Of a DNA stretch of 64,000 bases, positions 10,251-22,592 are shown piece by piece; positions within the stretch are counted from its first letter, which is position 1, and each line of letters starts with the position of its first letter. This stretch comes from Hamiltosporidium tvaerminnensis (taxonomy: Eukaryota > Microsporidia > Dubosqiidae). The stretch spans positions 1,168,501 to 1,232,500 of the forward strand of contig CM061246.1 of assembly GCA_022605425.2 (NCBI GenBank). The letters are read 5' to 3'. The notes beneath the pieces were generated by a model. That model was not told the DNA's origin, made no database searches, and worked only from the letters and a program-made list of their open reading frames with translations. Both the position numbers and the translations under genes were made by a program.

Positions 10251-10687
10251 TATCTCTGCATATTCGTTATCAAGAATTTCTTGAACTGAGTGGCTTCTAT
10301 TCGTTTCGAAGACTTAAACTTATATTTATTCAGCAAGAGTAAATGTATACATCGTACCACTTCATTATGTCGTCTAGTATAGTCATGACCAAGCATTTTT
10401 TCACATCTCGTTGCTAAGTGATCAACAGTTTTCCTAGACTGGTTGCAGTGTTGACACATACCTTCTGCACCCCAGAAAACATTTCTATCCTGGATATAAC
10501 AGAACACTGCTTCATCACGTGGTCTTACACTTCCTTTCTTTAACCATCTTGAGGATTCATTTACACTTACCAGCTCGTTATTTCTAGCGCTATATAACTT
10601 TGAATGTAGTTTTCGGTTTTTGATTTCGTTATATAGGTTAGCTAGTTGAGCTTCTTCCAATTTCTTTTTTGTGACATCCTCTTCCAA
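10250..10687 (-). pseudogene. R4-like retrotransposon: CCHC and RHN segment
   Basis: The segment includes CQHCNQSRKTVDHLATRCEK, a Cys-x2-Cys...His...Cys finger, followed by YTRRHNEVVR. This pair precedes the restriction-like endonuclease in R2/R4-type proteins and is thought to bind nucleic acid. The frame ends in TAA at 10250 where a frameshift is needed to enter the endonuclease. A degenerate homologue on the plus strand (from 28.7 kb) shows the same order. Confidence 0.85.
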
Positions 10688-10701
10688 CCCGTATTTTATT
10701 T

Positions 10702-11280
10702 TTAAAAGTTTTTAATTAGTGAAAGGTGGGTTTTATTATTATTCTCAACCTTTAGGATTGCTGCTCTTCTGGTCGATGTATCTTTATGTTTTTCCAGACA
10801 ATCCAAGAGTTGCAAAAGCCTATGTTCGCTTTTGAACTCGACACTATGTAAACTTCTTCCAAGTTCTTTACGTGGAAGGTACAGACGCTCTTTAAATCCT
10901 GGGCGAAGATGTATCTTGTTCTTTACTAAAACTGCACGCACCGCCTCATCTAACTTAGAGAAGTCAGCCGGTTCAAGTCGGAGTACACCTATATGATAGT
11001 TTAGTAAAGAAATTGCATGTTGATTAATGGCTTAAAATAAATTTCTTGCATTTAATCTCGTGCGACAAAGTCTTTCTACTCGTGCTATAAGTTTGGTCTG
11101 TACTTCCTCAAACGACTTACTTGTTGGAATTCTTCTGCTATCTTCTATAATTCCAAGGTATTTATAAACACCTATTCCTTAAAGAAGAGTAGCAGTATCT
11201 TCACAACATGGATCATTAGTGGTTGACTTCTCTTTGTTAATCTCCAATCCTATATTATTCATAAACTTTTTAACCTCCTC
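10702..11280 (-). pseudogene. R4-like retrotransposon: thumb/linker region
   Basis: Open stretches (for example 10702-10941) are interrupted by stops between about 10950 and 11280. They encode a basic region between the RT core and the CCHC finger, including RPGFKERLYLPRKELGRSL, wording known from R2/R4-type linkers. It is broken and not translatable as a unit. Confidence 0.65.
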
Positions 11281-11282
11281 TG

Positions 11283-12741
11283 TCATTTCTTCCAATGTTT
11301 GTCCATCTTCGGCAAGGAGCTTAAGATCATCAATAAACAAGAGATGATTAGTCGCTGTGATTCTGCATCTGTCTTTATTGTCACTTTTGTGTATTTCTCA
11401 TTAAGCTTTCGGCTCAATGGATCCATACACAACACAAACAATAATGGTGACAAACTATCTCCTTGCAGCATCCCTCTATCAATCTTCTTACTCATGATTT
11501 TTTCAGGCCCTACTGATATATCAATTTTCCATTTTGATATAATTACCTTAAAAAATTTCAGGATCCAATCAGGTAAATCAAGGTTTTCAATGCATTGAGT
11601 CAAATAAGCATTATCTATTGAATCATAAGCTTTTTTACATCAATCCACGTTGCCTTAAGATTGTTTCCATACTCTTTATTAATAGCAACATTTAGCAGGG
11701 CCTGCTCCTTCGCTCCTTGCACACCTCTCACTGCACCCAATTGATTATCTGCTAGTAACCCTCGCCTTTCTACCTCAAGCTGAACAACTTTTGTAACACA
11801 CTTTGTCGTCAGCTTGTAAAGGTTTGACATACAAGTTATTGGCCTATAGTCGGAGCCTTTTTGTGGTACGCTTTTTGGAATGAGATACGTTAGCCCATGA
11901 TAAAACCAATTAGCTTGTGTGTTCCTTCAAAACATATGGCTTTCACAATATCATAAAGATACTTGTGAAGAGTCGTAAGTTTCTTGATATAAAAATTGTA
12001 GATCCCATCAATTCCGGCAGCTTTCCAGTTAGGAAGCCAATTGATAATATCTACAAATTCATTAAGTGAAGGAAACGTGGCCTGGTGAGTATCCGGCACG
12101 AAAGGTATCAGATACTCATCATACGTAACTATTTCATTATTTTTGTTCCACATTGTGGACCAAAAACTTACAATTTCGTCACGATTAACCACATGCTCGG
12201 ATTCCACACGCTCAGACAGGCCACGATAATATCTACCTCGGAACAGCTCAAACATACGATTCTCTTTTCGGAATTTCTTCCTACTTTCGTACATCGTAAG
12301 TTTTTTTTCGTAAACAGTTATCAGCTCATTCTTCTTAACTAAAGCCTCCGATAGATCATTTGTTTTGTTTAGGTCTAAATTAAACTCTCGCATAATTTTT
12401 TTAAGACTTTTAGTTTGAGAAGAGGAGAGTTCTTCCCGTCTACGTGCTTTCTCGAGGATATCTTTTTTAAGTTTTAACACTGAAATTTTACTCTCAATGC
12501 TTTCTTTCCACGCTGATCTTGGCCTCTCTTTACGTGTTTCATCGTCATAACATACCTGTGCTGTCTGGATAATTCGGGCAACGTCTGTTATCGTCATAGG
12601 TACATGAGAGTCAGCATATTCACCGACTATTCGATTAATAAGATCAAGAACTGTAGTGTCAACCAATTCATTTGGAAGCTTTCGAGTTCGGACTACTACT
12701 TTTCCGATTTCCTCCTCAGATATTTTTTTGATATTACTCAA
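11283..12741 (-). pseudogene. R4-like retrotransposon: reverse transcriptase
   Basis: Three pieces (11890-12741, 11615-11830, 11283-11603) in shifting frames carry the RT motifs in order: WKAAGIDGI, ATWIDVKKA, GMLQGDSLSPLLF and LLFIDDLKLLA. The catalytic box reads FIDD (11326-11337), not the common F/Y-A-D-D; both aspartates are kept. At least three frame changes are needed, so this copy is inactive. The upstream portion of 11890-12741 is a charged, probably helical region rich in Lys/Glu. Confidence 0.85.
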
Positions 12742-12765
12742 GTATTTTTCTCTCAGGCTTATAAA

Positions 12766-13370
12766 TCAAGTAGTATCAGTCAAAGAACATGGCTCGGCGA
12801 GACAAGTGGCGATTCGACGTCGCTCTCCATTCTCTTCCTGCCTAATTTCCTCTTCCGTCTTATTGTGTGCCATTCTTTTTAGCACATCGATAGTTTCGGT
12901 ACAGGAGAACTTCTCATTATAGTAGCTCTGTATCTCTTTCCATCCATTTCTAGGCATTCGGTCAAACCTTGTTTGTACTGCAAAAAGAACACATCGAATA
13001 AATTCTTGACGCTCGGCCTCTATAGATCTGAGTATGGATCGGAGTACAACGAGCCTTTCGGAAATAGGTATGGTACAAAGGTTTGGCCACTAGCAGCTAT
13101 ATCTGGCCTAGGGGTCACGGTGCTTGAATGCATAGGTTAGATGGCGGTTATGGTGTTAAGCAAGCATACCTTTGTGTTTGTGTTTGCTTCGCTTGGTGGT
13201 ATAGAGATGTTATTTATGATGGTGGATGGTGTGTATGAGCTTGGCTGTGGAATTCCCTGGTCGTTTTTACACTCTCTAATTACCCCATCCACTTCACTTG
13301 CCCTGTTTGCAGCCTTTATTATTTTTTCTTTTTGTTTTCGCTGCCTACATATTTTCTTATACCCATAATT
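12766..13370 (-). pseudogene. R4-like retrotransposon: N-terminal region
   Basis: Open pieces, including one with RMPRNGWKEIQSYYN..., and an open stretch of about 74 codons at 13140-13360 are separated by stops. Base composition stays high (unlike the AT-rich DNA beyond 13370), which marks the likely 5' limit. No DNA-binding domain could be assigned with confidence. The plus-strand frames here are antisense shadows. Confidence 0.55.
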
Positions 13371-16370
13371 TATGTTCTTATAAGAATATATGATTTTAAT
13401 TTATCAATATTACAAATCAATTGGAATCAGCAAATTGAATCACTATATTCTATTTATGTTACTATCTAACCCAAGACTGAATATCCTTTTTATAACGTGT
13501 ATAATAAATTAATTACTTATTCCAGTCTACTTTTACTGTATAATTGAATAATTATAGCTTTTACTAAATTCAGCTTTTTTTTAAAAAAAACATTATTTTC
13601 ATATAAAAGGTGTCTTATATATTCAATATGAATATGAAAAATAACTTGAAAATATTTATTGGATCCAAATCAATATTTTCAAATTGACTACGTATTTATT
13701 TACGATTAGATTACGCTTAGATTTGATGCTCGTTATTACTCGAAATATCGTAAAATAAATCGAATTCAAAAAAGTTAATTTGTGGTTCTATACTCTATTT
13801 ATTATTAACTAAAATCTTTATGTTGATCGAAAAAATGAAAGTTTATTAAAAAATAATACTCTTTAAACCAACGGTCTCTAAACCACAACATGCAGACATA
13901 TTTAATAGGTTCGCCATAATTTTTTTTAATGACTAGGCGTCTTTTAAATGAGAAATTAAAGTACCAAAATATAAATATATTATGCAAAAATCATTCTAAC
14001 TATAGATATTTTTTTTATTTGAATTTGTAGTAAAAAGAAAAATTAACTGATTTTCAACATATCTTTGAGACCAATCACATGATTTATTATTTTATTCTAA
14101 AATTTCAAAATAAATAACAAAAAAGGCATAGCATAATTTATTATCAATCTAATGGATGTAGATGTAATTTTTCACCAATGCTTTCTTGGAATTTGGAGCT
14201 TAATCTAAAACTAGAAATTATGAATAATGACTTTAAATGCTTATCTGTTAATTCTGAGCTAAAATATTTATGTACCTCTTATTTTAGAGAATGTTTTTTC
14301 ACGCAGATAGGTAGTGCTGAAATCGGAAATAAACTCACGAGCAAATATATTGAGATTATTGAATTTGTTAGCCGGAAGAATCTTATAAATTCTAGTAATT
14401 AATTTAATGTTTTTCTTTAAAAATATTTTTAAGATAAATTTTTATTTTTTCAAATATCTGTATGAAACTTAATATTTTATCGAAAAATATTTATAATATA
14501 CAAAGAAGAAATTCTTTTGGTAAATTGATATAAGAGCTATGATTTCTTGGTTCTATAGAACTTTTTTATAAGTCAATGTGACCAGTGTGTTTAAAACTTG
14601 ACAACTCTTTGCTTTAAAAAATAAAAAAAATATATTCGAAGATTGTATTAGAAAGTTATAATAAAGGTTTTTCGTTAATTCTGAAAGCGAATGATTTAGT
14701 AAAAAATCGACACACCTTTAACTACAAGTCTTATTCCTATATTTTTATTAAATATCTGAAATCAATACCATATGTGTTCTTTTAAGGCGTATTTAACCAA
14801 AAATGATATTTTGTCCATAATATTTAAATAATAGTAGATATCTCGTTTATTAAAAACTTGATATACGAACAAATAGTAAATTTTACATTTAAAATCAATT
14901 CATTGCTTTCGTTGTCTACTTTGCTAGAATTATTTCTTTGTGATACTTATTTATTAATATTATGCATGTAATCTATTTCTTGAGTTTTTCAGAAAAATCC
15001 GATTCTCAGAGATTTTGACTTGGTTAATATAAATTTTCGATTGGACAAACGTGTCTTTTTCAACTTAAAATTATGTTATTTCAAATCTTTTAATAAAGAA
15101 TATTTGTCCAAAAAATTAAAATGAGAATCACATCTTTTCCTATATTCATTTGTTCCAGCAATGAATCGTCAAACTAAAAGATTTTGAATTTGTTTCACGT
15201 AAATTATTCAATATTTCTTAATATATTTTCAGTGTTTTTTATTCGTGAGCCCTCCTCTATTTAATTTAATTTCTAATGTAATGTATTTGTGTCTTTTTGT
15301 AACAAAATCGAACTTATGTTATATTTTTGTTATTTGTTTTCGAAGTTCTCTCATTTTTTTATTATTTTTAAATTCGTAAACATCATTGCATTTTCCAAAA
15401 TTTTAGAAATTTCGACAAAGCCCTTTTAAGTATTATGACGACCGATTTGAAATTTTGAATATAGATTCTCAGGTTTATTTGTTGTAAAATACTGAAGCGT
15501 AGGGTCTTTTAAGTTTATTTTTTTTCTCAACTTATGTGCTTAGACTATATTTCTATAAAGAAAATTTACATTAAAATCGGTTCTAATTATTATTTTAGAA
15601 TTTTAGACTTTTTATTCCGTCGATAGGATTTCTTTTTTTAATTAAAATTATCTATAAATATCAATGTATTCTTCGCTTTATTCTTATTCACTTTTAGTCA
15701 ATTTAGTTTTGAAATGAAAAACACATGTGATCTATGCACAAAGACCAAATATAGGCTTTTCCGAATCCTTAATACACGTAAAACATTAAATAATTGGATA
15801 AATCTGCATAAATAATTCAAAATATTTTTATATAGAATGCATCAATGTTTTACGGAATATGACTTACGATTAATTTTCTTAAGGGATTTGATACAACGGG
15901 GTTTTTATGAATCGCAGTAAAGGTCATTGTTAGATATTTCAAAAATTTTCGGATGAATTTGTTTCGCCATGTTCTATAATTTTTACGTACACATTTGCAA
16001 TTAAAAAATTTTCATACAATGCAATATAATTTCAAACGAATTATTAGTTGCTAGGTTATCAATTGTATTTCGAGATATATTCTTTAATGAAGTATTATAA
16101 CTAATCTTACATCAATGCTGAGTTCAGATATATTTGTATTTACACCAAAACTTTAGTATTAAAATGTATCCTTAGTGCATAGACAAGTGTTAAGTGCGTA
16201 TTAGAAATTTAATGTATATTTTGCTACGATCAATTTCATCAGATTCATATAATTCATAGAAAAAGACAACAACATATCAAACTCTGAAAATGTATTTTAC
16301 TTTGTATTCAGATTGTTTTTAGAAGGTTTTTTAATATATAAAATTTCTGAGTGAATACAATTGCATTTTA
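13371..16370. other. AT-rich region without recognisable genes
   Basis: Three kilobases of low-G+C DNA. The 74-codon ATG frame at 14178-14402 and the 60-codon frame at 13805-13987 have no recognisable motif, CCC signal or homologue in the window and may be chance. Confidence 0.55.
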
Positions 16371-16463
16371 TAAAAATAGACGAATAATCAAGTAGAGCGA
16401 ACCAGCGCCACAGGAGCCAAGCCAACACAAAGCAACAACACCTCTTAAAAATAGACGAATAAT
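16371..16463. mobile_element. 57 bp insertion flanked by 18 bp direct repeats
   Basis: TAAAAATAGACGAATAAT occurs at 16371-16388 and again at 16446-16463. Between them is a 57 bp island (16389-16445) of clearly higher G+C, including GAGCGAACCAGCGCCACAGG, in otherwise AT-rich DNA. This is the footprint of a tiny insertion with a target-site duplication. The insert matches nothing else I could find in the window and has no tail that would tell its strand. Confidence 0.7.
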
Positions 16464-18017
16464 AAAAAAATATTCTTTTTAAACTACATTTATCAAATTT
16501 GTCTTATTATGGGTGAGAATGGCTTTTAAAATATCATATTTTTTCTTTTCAGGTTTTCGTATAACTTTTTTTTCAGCACTATTTAATAAAGGCTGTCTAT
16601 CTTTCTTAGCTTCGATATTTTCTACAATTCTTTTTTAGCGAATCTCTTTCACTTTTCTTTTTCAAACAAAAATAATTTTTGAGTCATTTAAAGTCGTCGA
16701 ATTCAAGATTTGCTATAAGATTCTTGATATTTAGAAATGATCTTATGTAGTATTGCTTCTTTATATAATAGTAATATGTTAAAATACATAACTTATTACT
16801 CATATTCTATGTATACCGGCTTAACTATATTTTAAATATATTTATTAAAAGATGTTAGTTTAGCTATAAGAAAGATTAGATACCGCAAATTCAAGAGAGT
16901 TTTCAATTTTAAAGTAAATTAAAGTTTTTGCTAATCCTTTAATTTATGCGGATACAATTTGGTATGCATATTATATTTCCTGTATTGGTTCTTTTTTAGG
17001 CGTAATTTATATGTTCTACTTATAACGTAAAAAAAATATAATGTAATCGAATGTATGAGTTTGATTATTAAAATAAAATTTAAAGAAAATTTTGTGTATT
17101 TTCTTGCCTTATGTTTAAGTTAGATTTCGCATAAAATAAAAATTATGACTTTATTACCAATTTGTAATTAAATAGTAAATCCTGAAAGAAAATTCATCGT
17201 TTTTTCTTAAAAAATTAAGTCCCGCAAAGAATTTTTTTGCTCGAATAGGGAATAAAAAATTATCATTTATCAGTTATTCGAAAATGTGTAGAATAGCAAT
17301 GGATTATCTAAAAATAATTAGATTTCGATAAAATATTAATCATTTAATTAAAATAATGAAGCAAGAAATTAAAATTAGAGAAAAATATTTTGTATACATT
17401 TGACTTTTTGAAATAAAATTTATTCGAGAATTAAACATTATTCGATTTACAAAACCTTAATCAAGAAAAAATAGTGTGGATAAGTACTTGATGATTTACA
17501 AACGAAAAAAGAGATTCTCTAAAATATGGCATTTCTAAACTAGAGTTTTAAGTATATTATTCTATTGATATAAGCAAATTATCCCAAAGAAATAAAACTT
17601 TAAAATAATTTTAAGTCATTTATAATGTGAAATATAAGATTGTAAACCTATCAGAGTACAAAGAAATTGAGAAACAGTGCTAGATATTATACATTATACA
17701 AATATAAATATAATTTATAACTTTTACTTCTATATATAAAGACTATATGAACATATTTCTCATGAAAAACGAAAAAAAAATATTTAATATATTTCAAATG
17801 AACTATGATTTTATTTGTAATAATTTCATTAATATATTTTATTAAATTGTTATTTAATTTTTAATTTTTAAATAACACTTTAAAAGCTTTTTTATATTTC
17901 CTATAAATCACAATCAATATTAAATTAAAAATTAATTAATTGTGGAACAAAACTCACAAATTAATTAATTTAATTTATTAAAACAGATATATAAATGAAA
18001 CTGAAACAGAGAAAACC
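16464..18017. other. AT-rich region without recognisable genes
   Basis: Nothing recognised before the secreted-protein gene. The last 40 bases (ATATATAAATGAAACTGAAA...) may hold a TATA-like promoter for it. Confidence 0.5.
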
Positions 18018-18650
18018 ATGAATATCGGTAATTATAATCGAAAGTTATTATATGTGATAACAATAATAGGTACTTTTGATTATGTTTTTGGAGCAAGTAA
18101 TTCTCAATGCTGGGCTAAAAAGAAATATTATGGACGTAAATCATCTTCTTCTAGTTCTGATGATTCGAAATGCTGTAAAAGTAGAAGCTGTTCAGGTCAT
18201 AAAATACAAGAAAAAAGGATTCCGTGTCACAGCCGACATCTTTCATTCGATGAAGCATGCCGCAATCATTTGAAGAAATCTTTTCTTTTAGATGAAAGAG
18301 AACATGTCCATTCCGAGTTTTCTTGCGGATTTAAGGAACCTGGTGTAAGTGTATGTAGATCCAAAGGCGATACGGGTAAAAGATTGAAAAATCTGAACGA
18401 AAGAGTAAAACTTGAAAATATCCGACTTGATAATTGTAGAGATCGAATCACAAATATAAGAAACATAAAAATCAAATCAAAATGTGTGAAAAATATCCAA
18501 AAGATTGGAAATAGTATTCGAGCTCTAAGCCACTCAATAAGAGCAGATGGTTTGAATAGTTCAGATATTTTCGACTTGGAATTAGAAGCAGATTCTATCG
18601 AATCCTCTATTTTAGGGTTAGAAAATTATCTAACTATTCACGATGTTTAG
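18018..18650 (+). CDS. Predicted secreted cysteine-rich protein
   Basis: Encodes 210 residues. The N-terminus is typical of a signal peptide: a basic start, a hydrophobic core LLYVITIIGTF, and a likely cleavage after VFGA near residue 26. The mature part has ten cysteines, a serine run (about residues 42-47), and a Lys/Arg-rich second half that is probably helical (for example LKNLNERVKLENIRLDNCRD). There is no further membrane segment or GPI-type tail. The ATG is preceded by AACC rather than a full CCC. No family is recognised; spore-wall, polar-tube-associated or host-directed effector roles are all possible but unsupported. Its higher coding quality in an AT-rich desert argues that it is real. 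The next secreted-type frame, at 20.2-20.5 kb, lies on the other strand and is not obviously related in sequence. Confidence 0.65.
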   Translation: MNIGNYNRKLLYVITIIGTFDYVFGASNSQCWAKKKYYGRKSSSSSSDDSKCCKSRSCSGHKIQEKRIPCHSRHLSFDEACRNHLKKSFLLDEREHVHSEFSCGFKEPGVSVCRSKGDTGKRLKNLNERVKLENIRLDNCRDRITNIRNIKIKSKCVKNIQKIGNSIRALSHSIRADGLNSSDIFDLELEADSIESSILGLENYLTIHDV

Positions 18651-20202
18651 TAAATCCCTTATTATTTTATATCTTTTATTCGATTTTTTTGGACTTAATT
18701 TTTTATTTTTAATCCTCTTGTACCTTTCGGCGTAGAATTTTTAATTTAACAAAATTTATTATGAATTAAGTTATTACTTCATTCAATAAATATTTCGAAT
18801 CTAAAATTTTTCTAAACGTACTAATATTTAATTTCTTATTTTTATAGAATTAAACTAAAAAAAACTTTGAATAAAAGTTATTTTTTATTTTAATTAACAA
18901 GCTCTTCAAATTATTTGCTTTATGTAAAACTTAAGAATGATATAATTGCTTAGTATGGTAAAGAATAGGAAGTTGCTAAATATTTTAATAAAATGGATTG
19001 TCAGCCGTTAAATACTGGTAAAGTAATTCTGATATTTTTTCCATGTCTTATACAACACATATGCAGTAATTATGTCTTTACAAATCATTTTAATTATTTT
19101 AGTATCCGAAGTAAAGTCTTATTAATATGATTAATTTTAACACATCATTTCATCAATAATTATTATTTTATTTGTAATAATAGTGTTCTTACCTTCTATT
19201 TGTATTTCCACACCTATTTTTTAGATTCAAATTCTTTTTTTAAAAAAATATTATAATATCATAGACTATTAAAAAAATCATTTGATCATTTTTAAAAAGA
19301 CCATAAAATTTTGCATTTATTAAACCTAAAAGTTTGGTGTTAAAAGTTTAAAATCCTGAAATATATATATGCTAAGCTAACTAATAGCCTCTAAATAACA
19401 TATATAATGGCTACTAAATTATTTATCCAGTTTCACCGGGCTATATTTTCTTAACTTTAGATTTAATAAATATATTTGCGTTCGAATAAGAATACATAAT
19501 TGAAATAACGTTGTATTTCACAGAAAATATATGTACAAAGATTTTCTATCTTCTACCTCGAATCAAAGAGCACCAGAGTATTCAACAAAAGGTTATTTCT
19601 ATCTCTTTATTCTTTTGCTTTATTTTATCTAATAACTCATTTTATTCACCGTCTTTTAATTAAATTTATTTTTTTTATATATTTTGAGCAATAGTTTAAT
19701 TCAATTTTGTTATTCGCTCGTTAATGTTCAACAATATTTGAGTTAATTTAGTCCTTAACTCTTTCCTGATTGCAAGTATGTGTAATCAAGGTTTTAGTAT
19801 AAGCTTATTTCTATATAATGGCTATATTTTAGGCATATGATTTGCTAATCAATAGCTTTAGAATTGACTCCGGTTCTCTTATCGATAAGGAAATAGGCTA
19901 AATGGTTCATTGAATGTTTATATAAGATATTATTCTAAATTAAATTTGTTTTTAAGCATAATGTAGAATAATATTACATTAGCCAAATAAAACATTCTAC
20001 CGTTTAATTTCTTTATTTCGCCTTGATTACATCTATCAAGCTTTTAGTAATATCTGTTTCTTATAATTTTACTTATTGCAATAATGATATTTAGTTTCAG
20101 TAAAGATAAAAAAAGTATTATAATCAATAAAAGAACATAAAATTTACTTTCTTAACAAAAATTTTACAGTTAAAGTTTTTTTTAATCATTCGAATTTTAA
20201 CA
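18651..20202. other. AT-rich region without recognisable genes
   Basis: No reading frame, repeat or RNA gene recognised in about 1.55 kb. Confidence 0.5.
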
Positions 20203-20473
20203 TTAATGTCTGAAAGGAGGCATAAAGAAAATATTTCGATCCTGATTTACAGGTCTTTCATTTCGTCTGCAATCATCATCTTTGCCAGTTCCACCACTAT
20301 TTTTAGACGGCTTCTCATTTTTTTTCATTTGAAGGCTTTTTAGTCGAACAACTTTTATTAACACTCATTGTATTCGGAGACAAGCCTGCCTCATTTTCCC
20401 CAGTACAAACAACTTTCAATATTAAAGAAATAAAGCAAATAAAAGCATAACAACCGGTGACAGAGAAATACAT
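20203..20473 (-). pseudogene. Small secreted-protein gene broken at an A8 run
   Basis: A minus-strand ATG (20471-20473, preceded by ACC) opens a 52-codon frame with a clear signal peptide (hydrophobic core YAFICFISLILKVVC) and a polar mature part. It stops at TGA 20315-20317, immediately after eight consecutive A (20318-20325). One base shift at that run leads into a second open frame (NEKPSKNSGGTGKDDDC...) that ends at TAA 20203-20205. Together they would make a secreted protein of about 89 residues. The break may be a real pseudogene mutation, an assembly homopolymer error, or transcriptional slippage. No family is recognised. Confidence 0.5.
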
Positions 20474-21189
20474 GGTCTATAAAATTTTAGTTTATTTAAA
20501 TAACTAAATTTTAAAATAAATTATACGTTAAATTAAAAAAAAGTTATATAAAAATCAATCACTTATGTCTCTCTATATAGACAAAAGAGGGGATCATTTA
20601 CGCGTCAAAAAATTGCAAATCAGAAGGTTTTTATTTTTTTAAAAAAGATTTGTTGAAAATACAATCATTTATTTTTAGAAAATATGAGAAGTTATAGATA
20701 AATAATTAAAATTTAAAATATTTAGATATTAGTTTTAATAAATATCGATTTTTTTATTATGTTTAAGAATTGAAGGCTAGGAATATTTAAAAATGTTAAC
20801 ATCGCAATTTTATTTAGTCTTCGAACTGGAACTTAAAGAATTATTTTTACCAAAAAGTATTGATAGACCAAAATTTTATTGTTTAGGAATCTATTAATTC
20901 AAATCTATGCCTCGGAATTAAAAATATTTAAAGATATTAAATTTGTTAGCAAATTTTTGGTTTTAAATTCATTAATTTGGTTTTTTAATGTAAAACTTAC
21001 TGTAAATAACTATAGAATTTATAAAACTTAAGACTTTTTGAAAAACCGAAAGCAAAAAGATATTATATTAGAAAATAAAGTAAAATTATTTGAGAAACGA
21101 AAAAAATTATTTCACAAAAGTTTGTACTTTCAGACACAAATATTTTTATTATTTACGAAATCTGCCATCTTTTATTTGATGCCAAATTT
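20474..21189. other. AT-rich region without recognisable genes
   Basis: Upstream region of the 20.2-20.5 kb secreted-type gene. No other feature recognised. Confidence 0.5.
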
Positions 21190-21790
21190 TTGTTAAGGCA
21201 TTAGCAGAGTTATAATTTTACATCGATAACTGCACCTCAGCATACTTTCAATATACACTAAGATACCCACATCCCATTTCTTTTAATCCATAAGAAGAAA
21301 ATAACCTATTTAATGAACGTGTAAGTTGTCCGAAGTTCCTTAATGTTATTGCTTAAAGTGTGATCACAGGCCTAAATTCACTTTTGGCTCATCGAGCTTA
21401 AAAGCGTTTCCCCTTAAGATACTCATCCCTAGCCGAATCGACTTCCAATAAAGATATATAGGCGACTTAGATTTAATTCACTTAGACCTCTAAATGCCAT
21501 ATCGACAAGATTAGCTGGCTTCTTGGGCTTCCTGGCTTTATAAGATTTTTTTATCTTACATGTAAAAATTATTCGAACCTGAGTGAAGAAAGCCAGATTT
21601 AAATGCTTTCGAATCGCAATTCTTACAAAACCAGCTTCAAAATTAATCTCATTATATACAAACCTATAAAAAAAGTTTGTAGAAAGTTTTTCATCATTCT
21701 GTAGATCATTTTCTACTTAAAATAATTCTAATACCCTTTCAAAAATTTATTGTGGTTTTTATTAGACTGAAAGTTCAAACGAAGAAATTT
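21190..21790 (+). repeat. Interspersed repeat E, diverged copy 3
   Basis: Aligns with the copy at 8844-9570 through landmarks such as GATACCCACATCCCA, CATTTC...AATCC, AAGTGTGATCAC, a CTTAGACCTCTAAATGCCATA region and GAACCTGAGTGAAGAAAGCC. It has many substitutions and gaps, so it is an old copy. It lies in the same orientation as all other E copies in the window and about 200 bp from an R4-like 3' end. Confidence 0.65.
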
Positions 21791-21999
21791 AAAAGAATTT
21801 AAACCTAAACTTTGCAAAAGACATAGTTCTTAAGGTTGTAATCATCCCTCATCCTACATGAAAAAAAAAATTTTAAGTCTACTAAAAAATTATTAAATCA
21901 TATTGCGCAACTCATAGTATCATTATTATTTTGGATATGAGTTAGAATATATACCAAAACTTTTTCGTAAACATTTGATGAGCATTATTGATAAAATAT

Positions 22000-22592
22000 G
22001 ATATTTATTTCAAAAAATTCAGAGTTAACAAATATTTTCTCTTAAATAATTATTTCCATCGTTTTAACATTTCTATCTCTTCCTATAACACCGACTCTTC
22101 ATTTACATTGATTAAATCATCTAAAATAAGAAGTAAAACATTTTTTGTATTTTCTGTGTTAACACCATCTTCCTCATTGTTTATGTGTATCAACTCCTTC
22201 AATAACACTTAATGACGCTCTTTCCCAGCTCTCTTCGGCATTTGGTCGAGACGCAAGTCCTCTTCGTCAATCAAAAGTGTTGTTTCGACTGTCATTTTGA
22301 GAACTATCAACTAAATTTATGCTTCTATATTGCCGAGTATTTGTTATTTGACATAATTCTTATGGTGTTTTGCTACAATATCGCCCCAGTCATCACATAA
22401 GAAATCAGTTCTACACTATATTTTTAAACAAGACCTACTCAATTGCTTATAAGTCTATTTTCTAAGCTCCAATTTTTTGACCATTTGAAATGAATCTTGG
22501 GAATTAATCCCTACATCAAAGAGGGTTATCTTATTCTGCCTCTTGTCTAAAATATATATATCGAGGCTATATTCCCAATTTTGACATCAGAA
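22000..22592 (-). mobile_element. Decayed R4-like retrotransposon 3' fragment
   Basis: Reads on the minus strand and matches 9585-10230 of the better copy. It contains the 3' terminus (TTAACTCTGAATTTTTTG...), the acidic C-terminal tail region, the region matching SFDRRRRLESGPN, and upstream the endonuclease part to about GACATCAG at 22592. Stops and small indels are frequent. It is 5'-truncated, as usual for non-LTR insertions. Confidence 0.75.

Larger units (their letters stand above)
9583..13370 (-). mobile_element. R2/R4-like non-LTR retrotransposon (restriction-like endonuclease type), broken
   Basis: A roughly 3.8 kb element reading right to left. It has an N-terminal region, reverse transcriptase, a CCHC motif and a restriction-like endonuclease, split by several frameshifts and stops. 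The 3' untranslated tail is only about 40 bases and ends CAGAATTTTATTAAATAA. Four other copies in the window stop at the same place, which fixes the 3' end. The 5' end is estimated from the last coding-like sequence near 13360. No target-site duplication was found. Elements of this group usually carry one ORF and choose a specific target, but the target here is unknown. It is much better preserved than the copies at 22 and 29 kb. Confidence 0.85.

Noticed and set aside
9709-12922. Plus-strand frames of 85-108 codons across the R4-like element
   Set aside because: Antisense to the RT/endonuclease coding strand.
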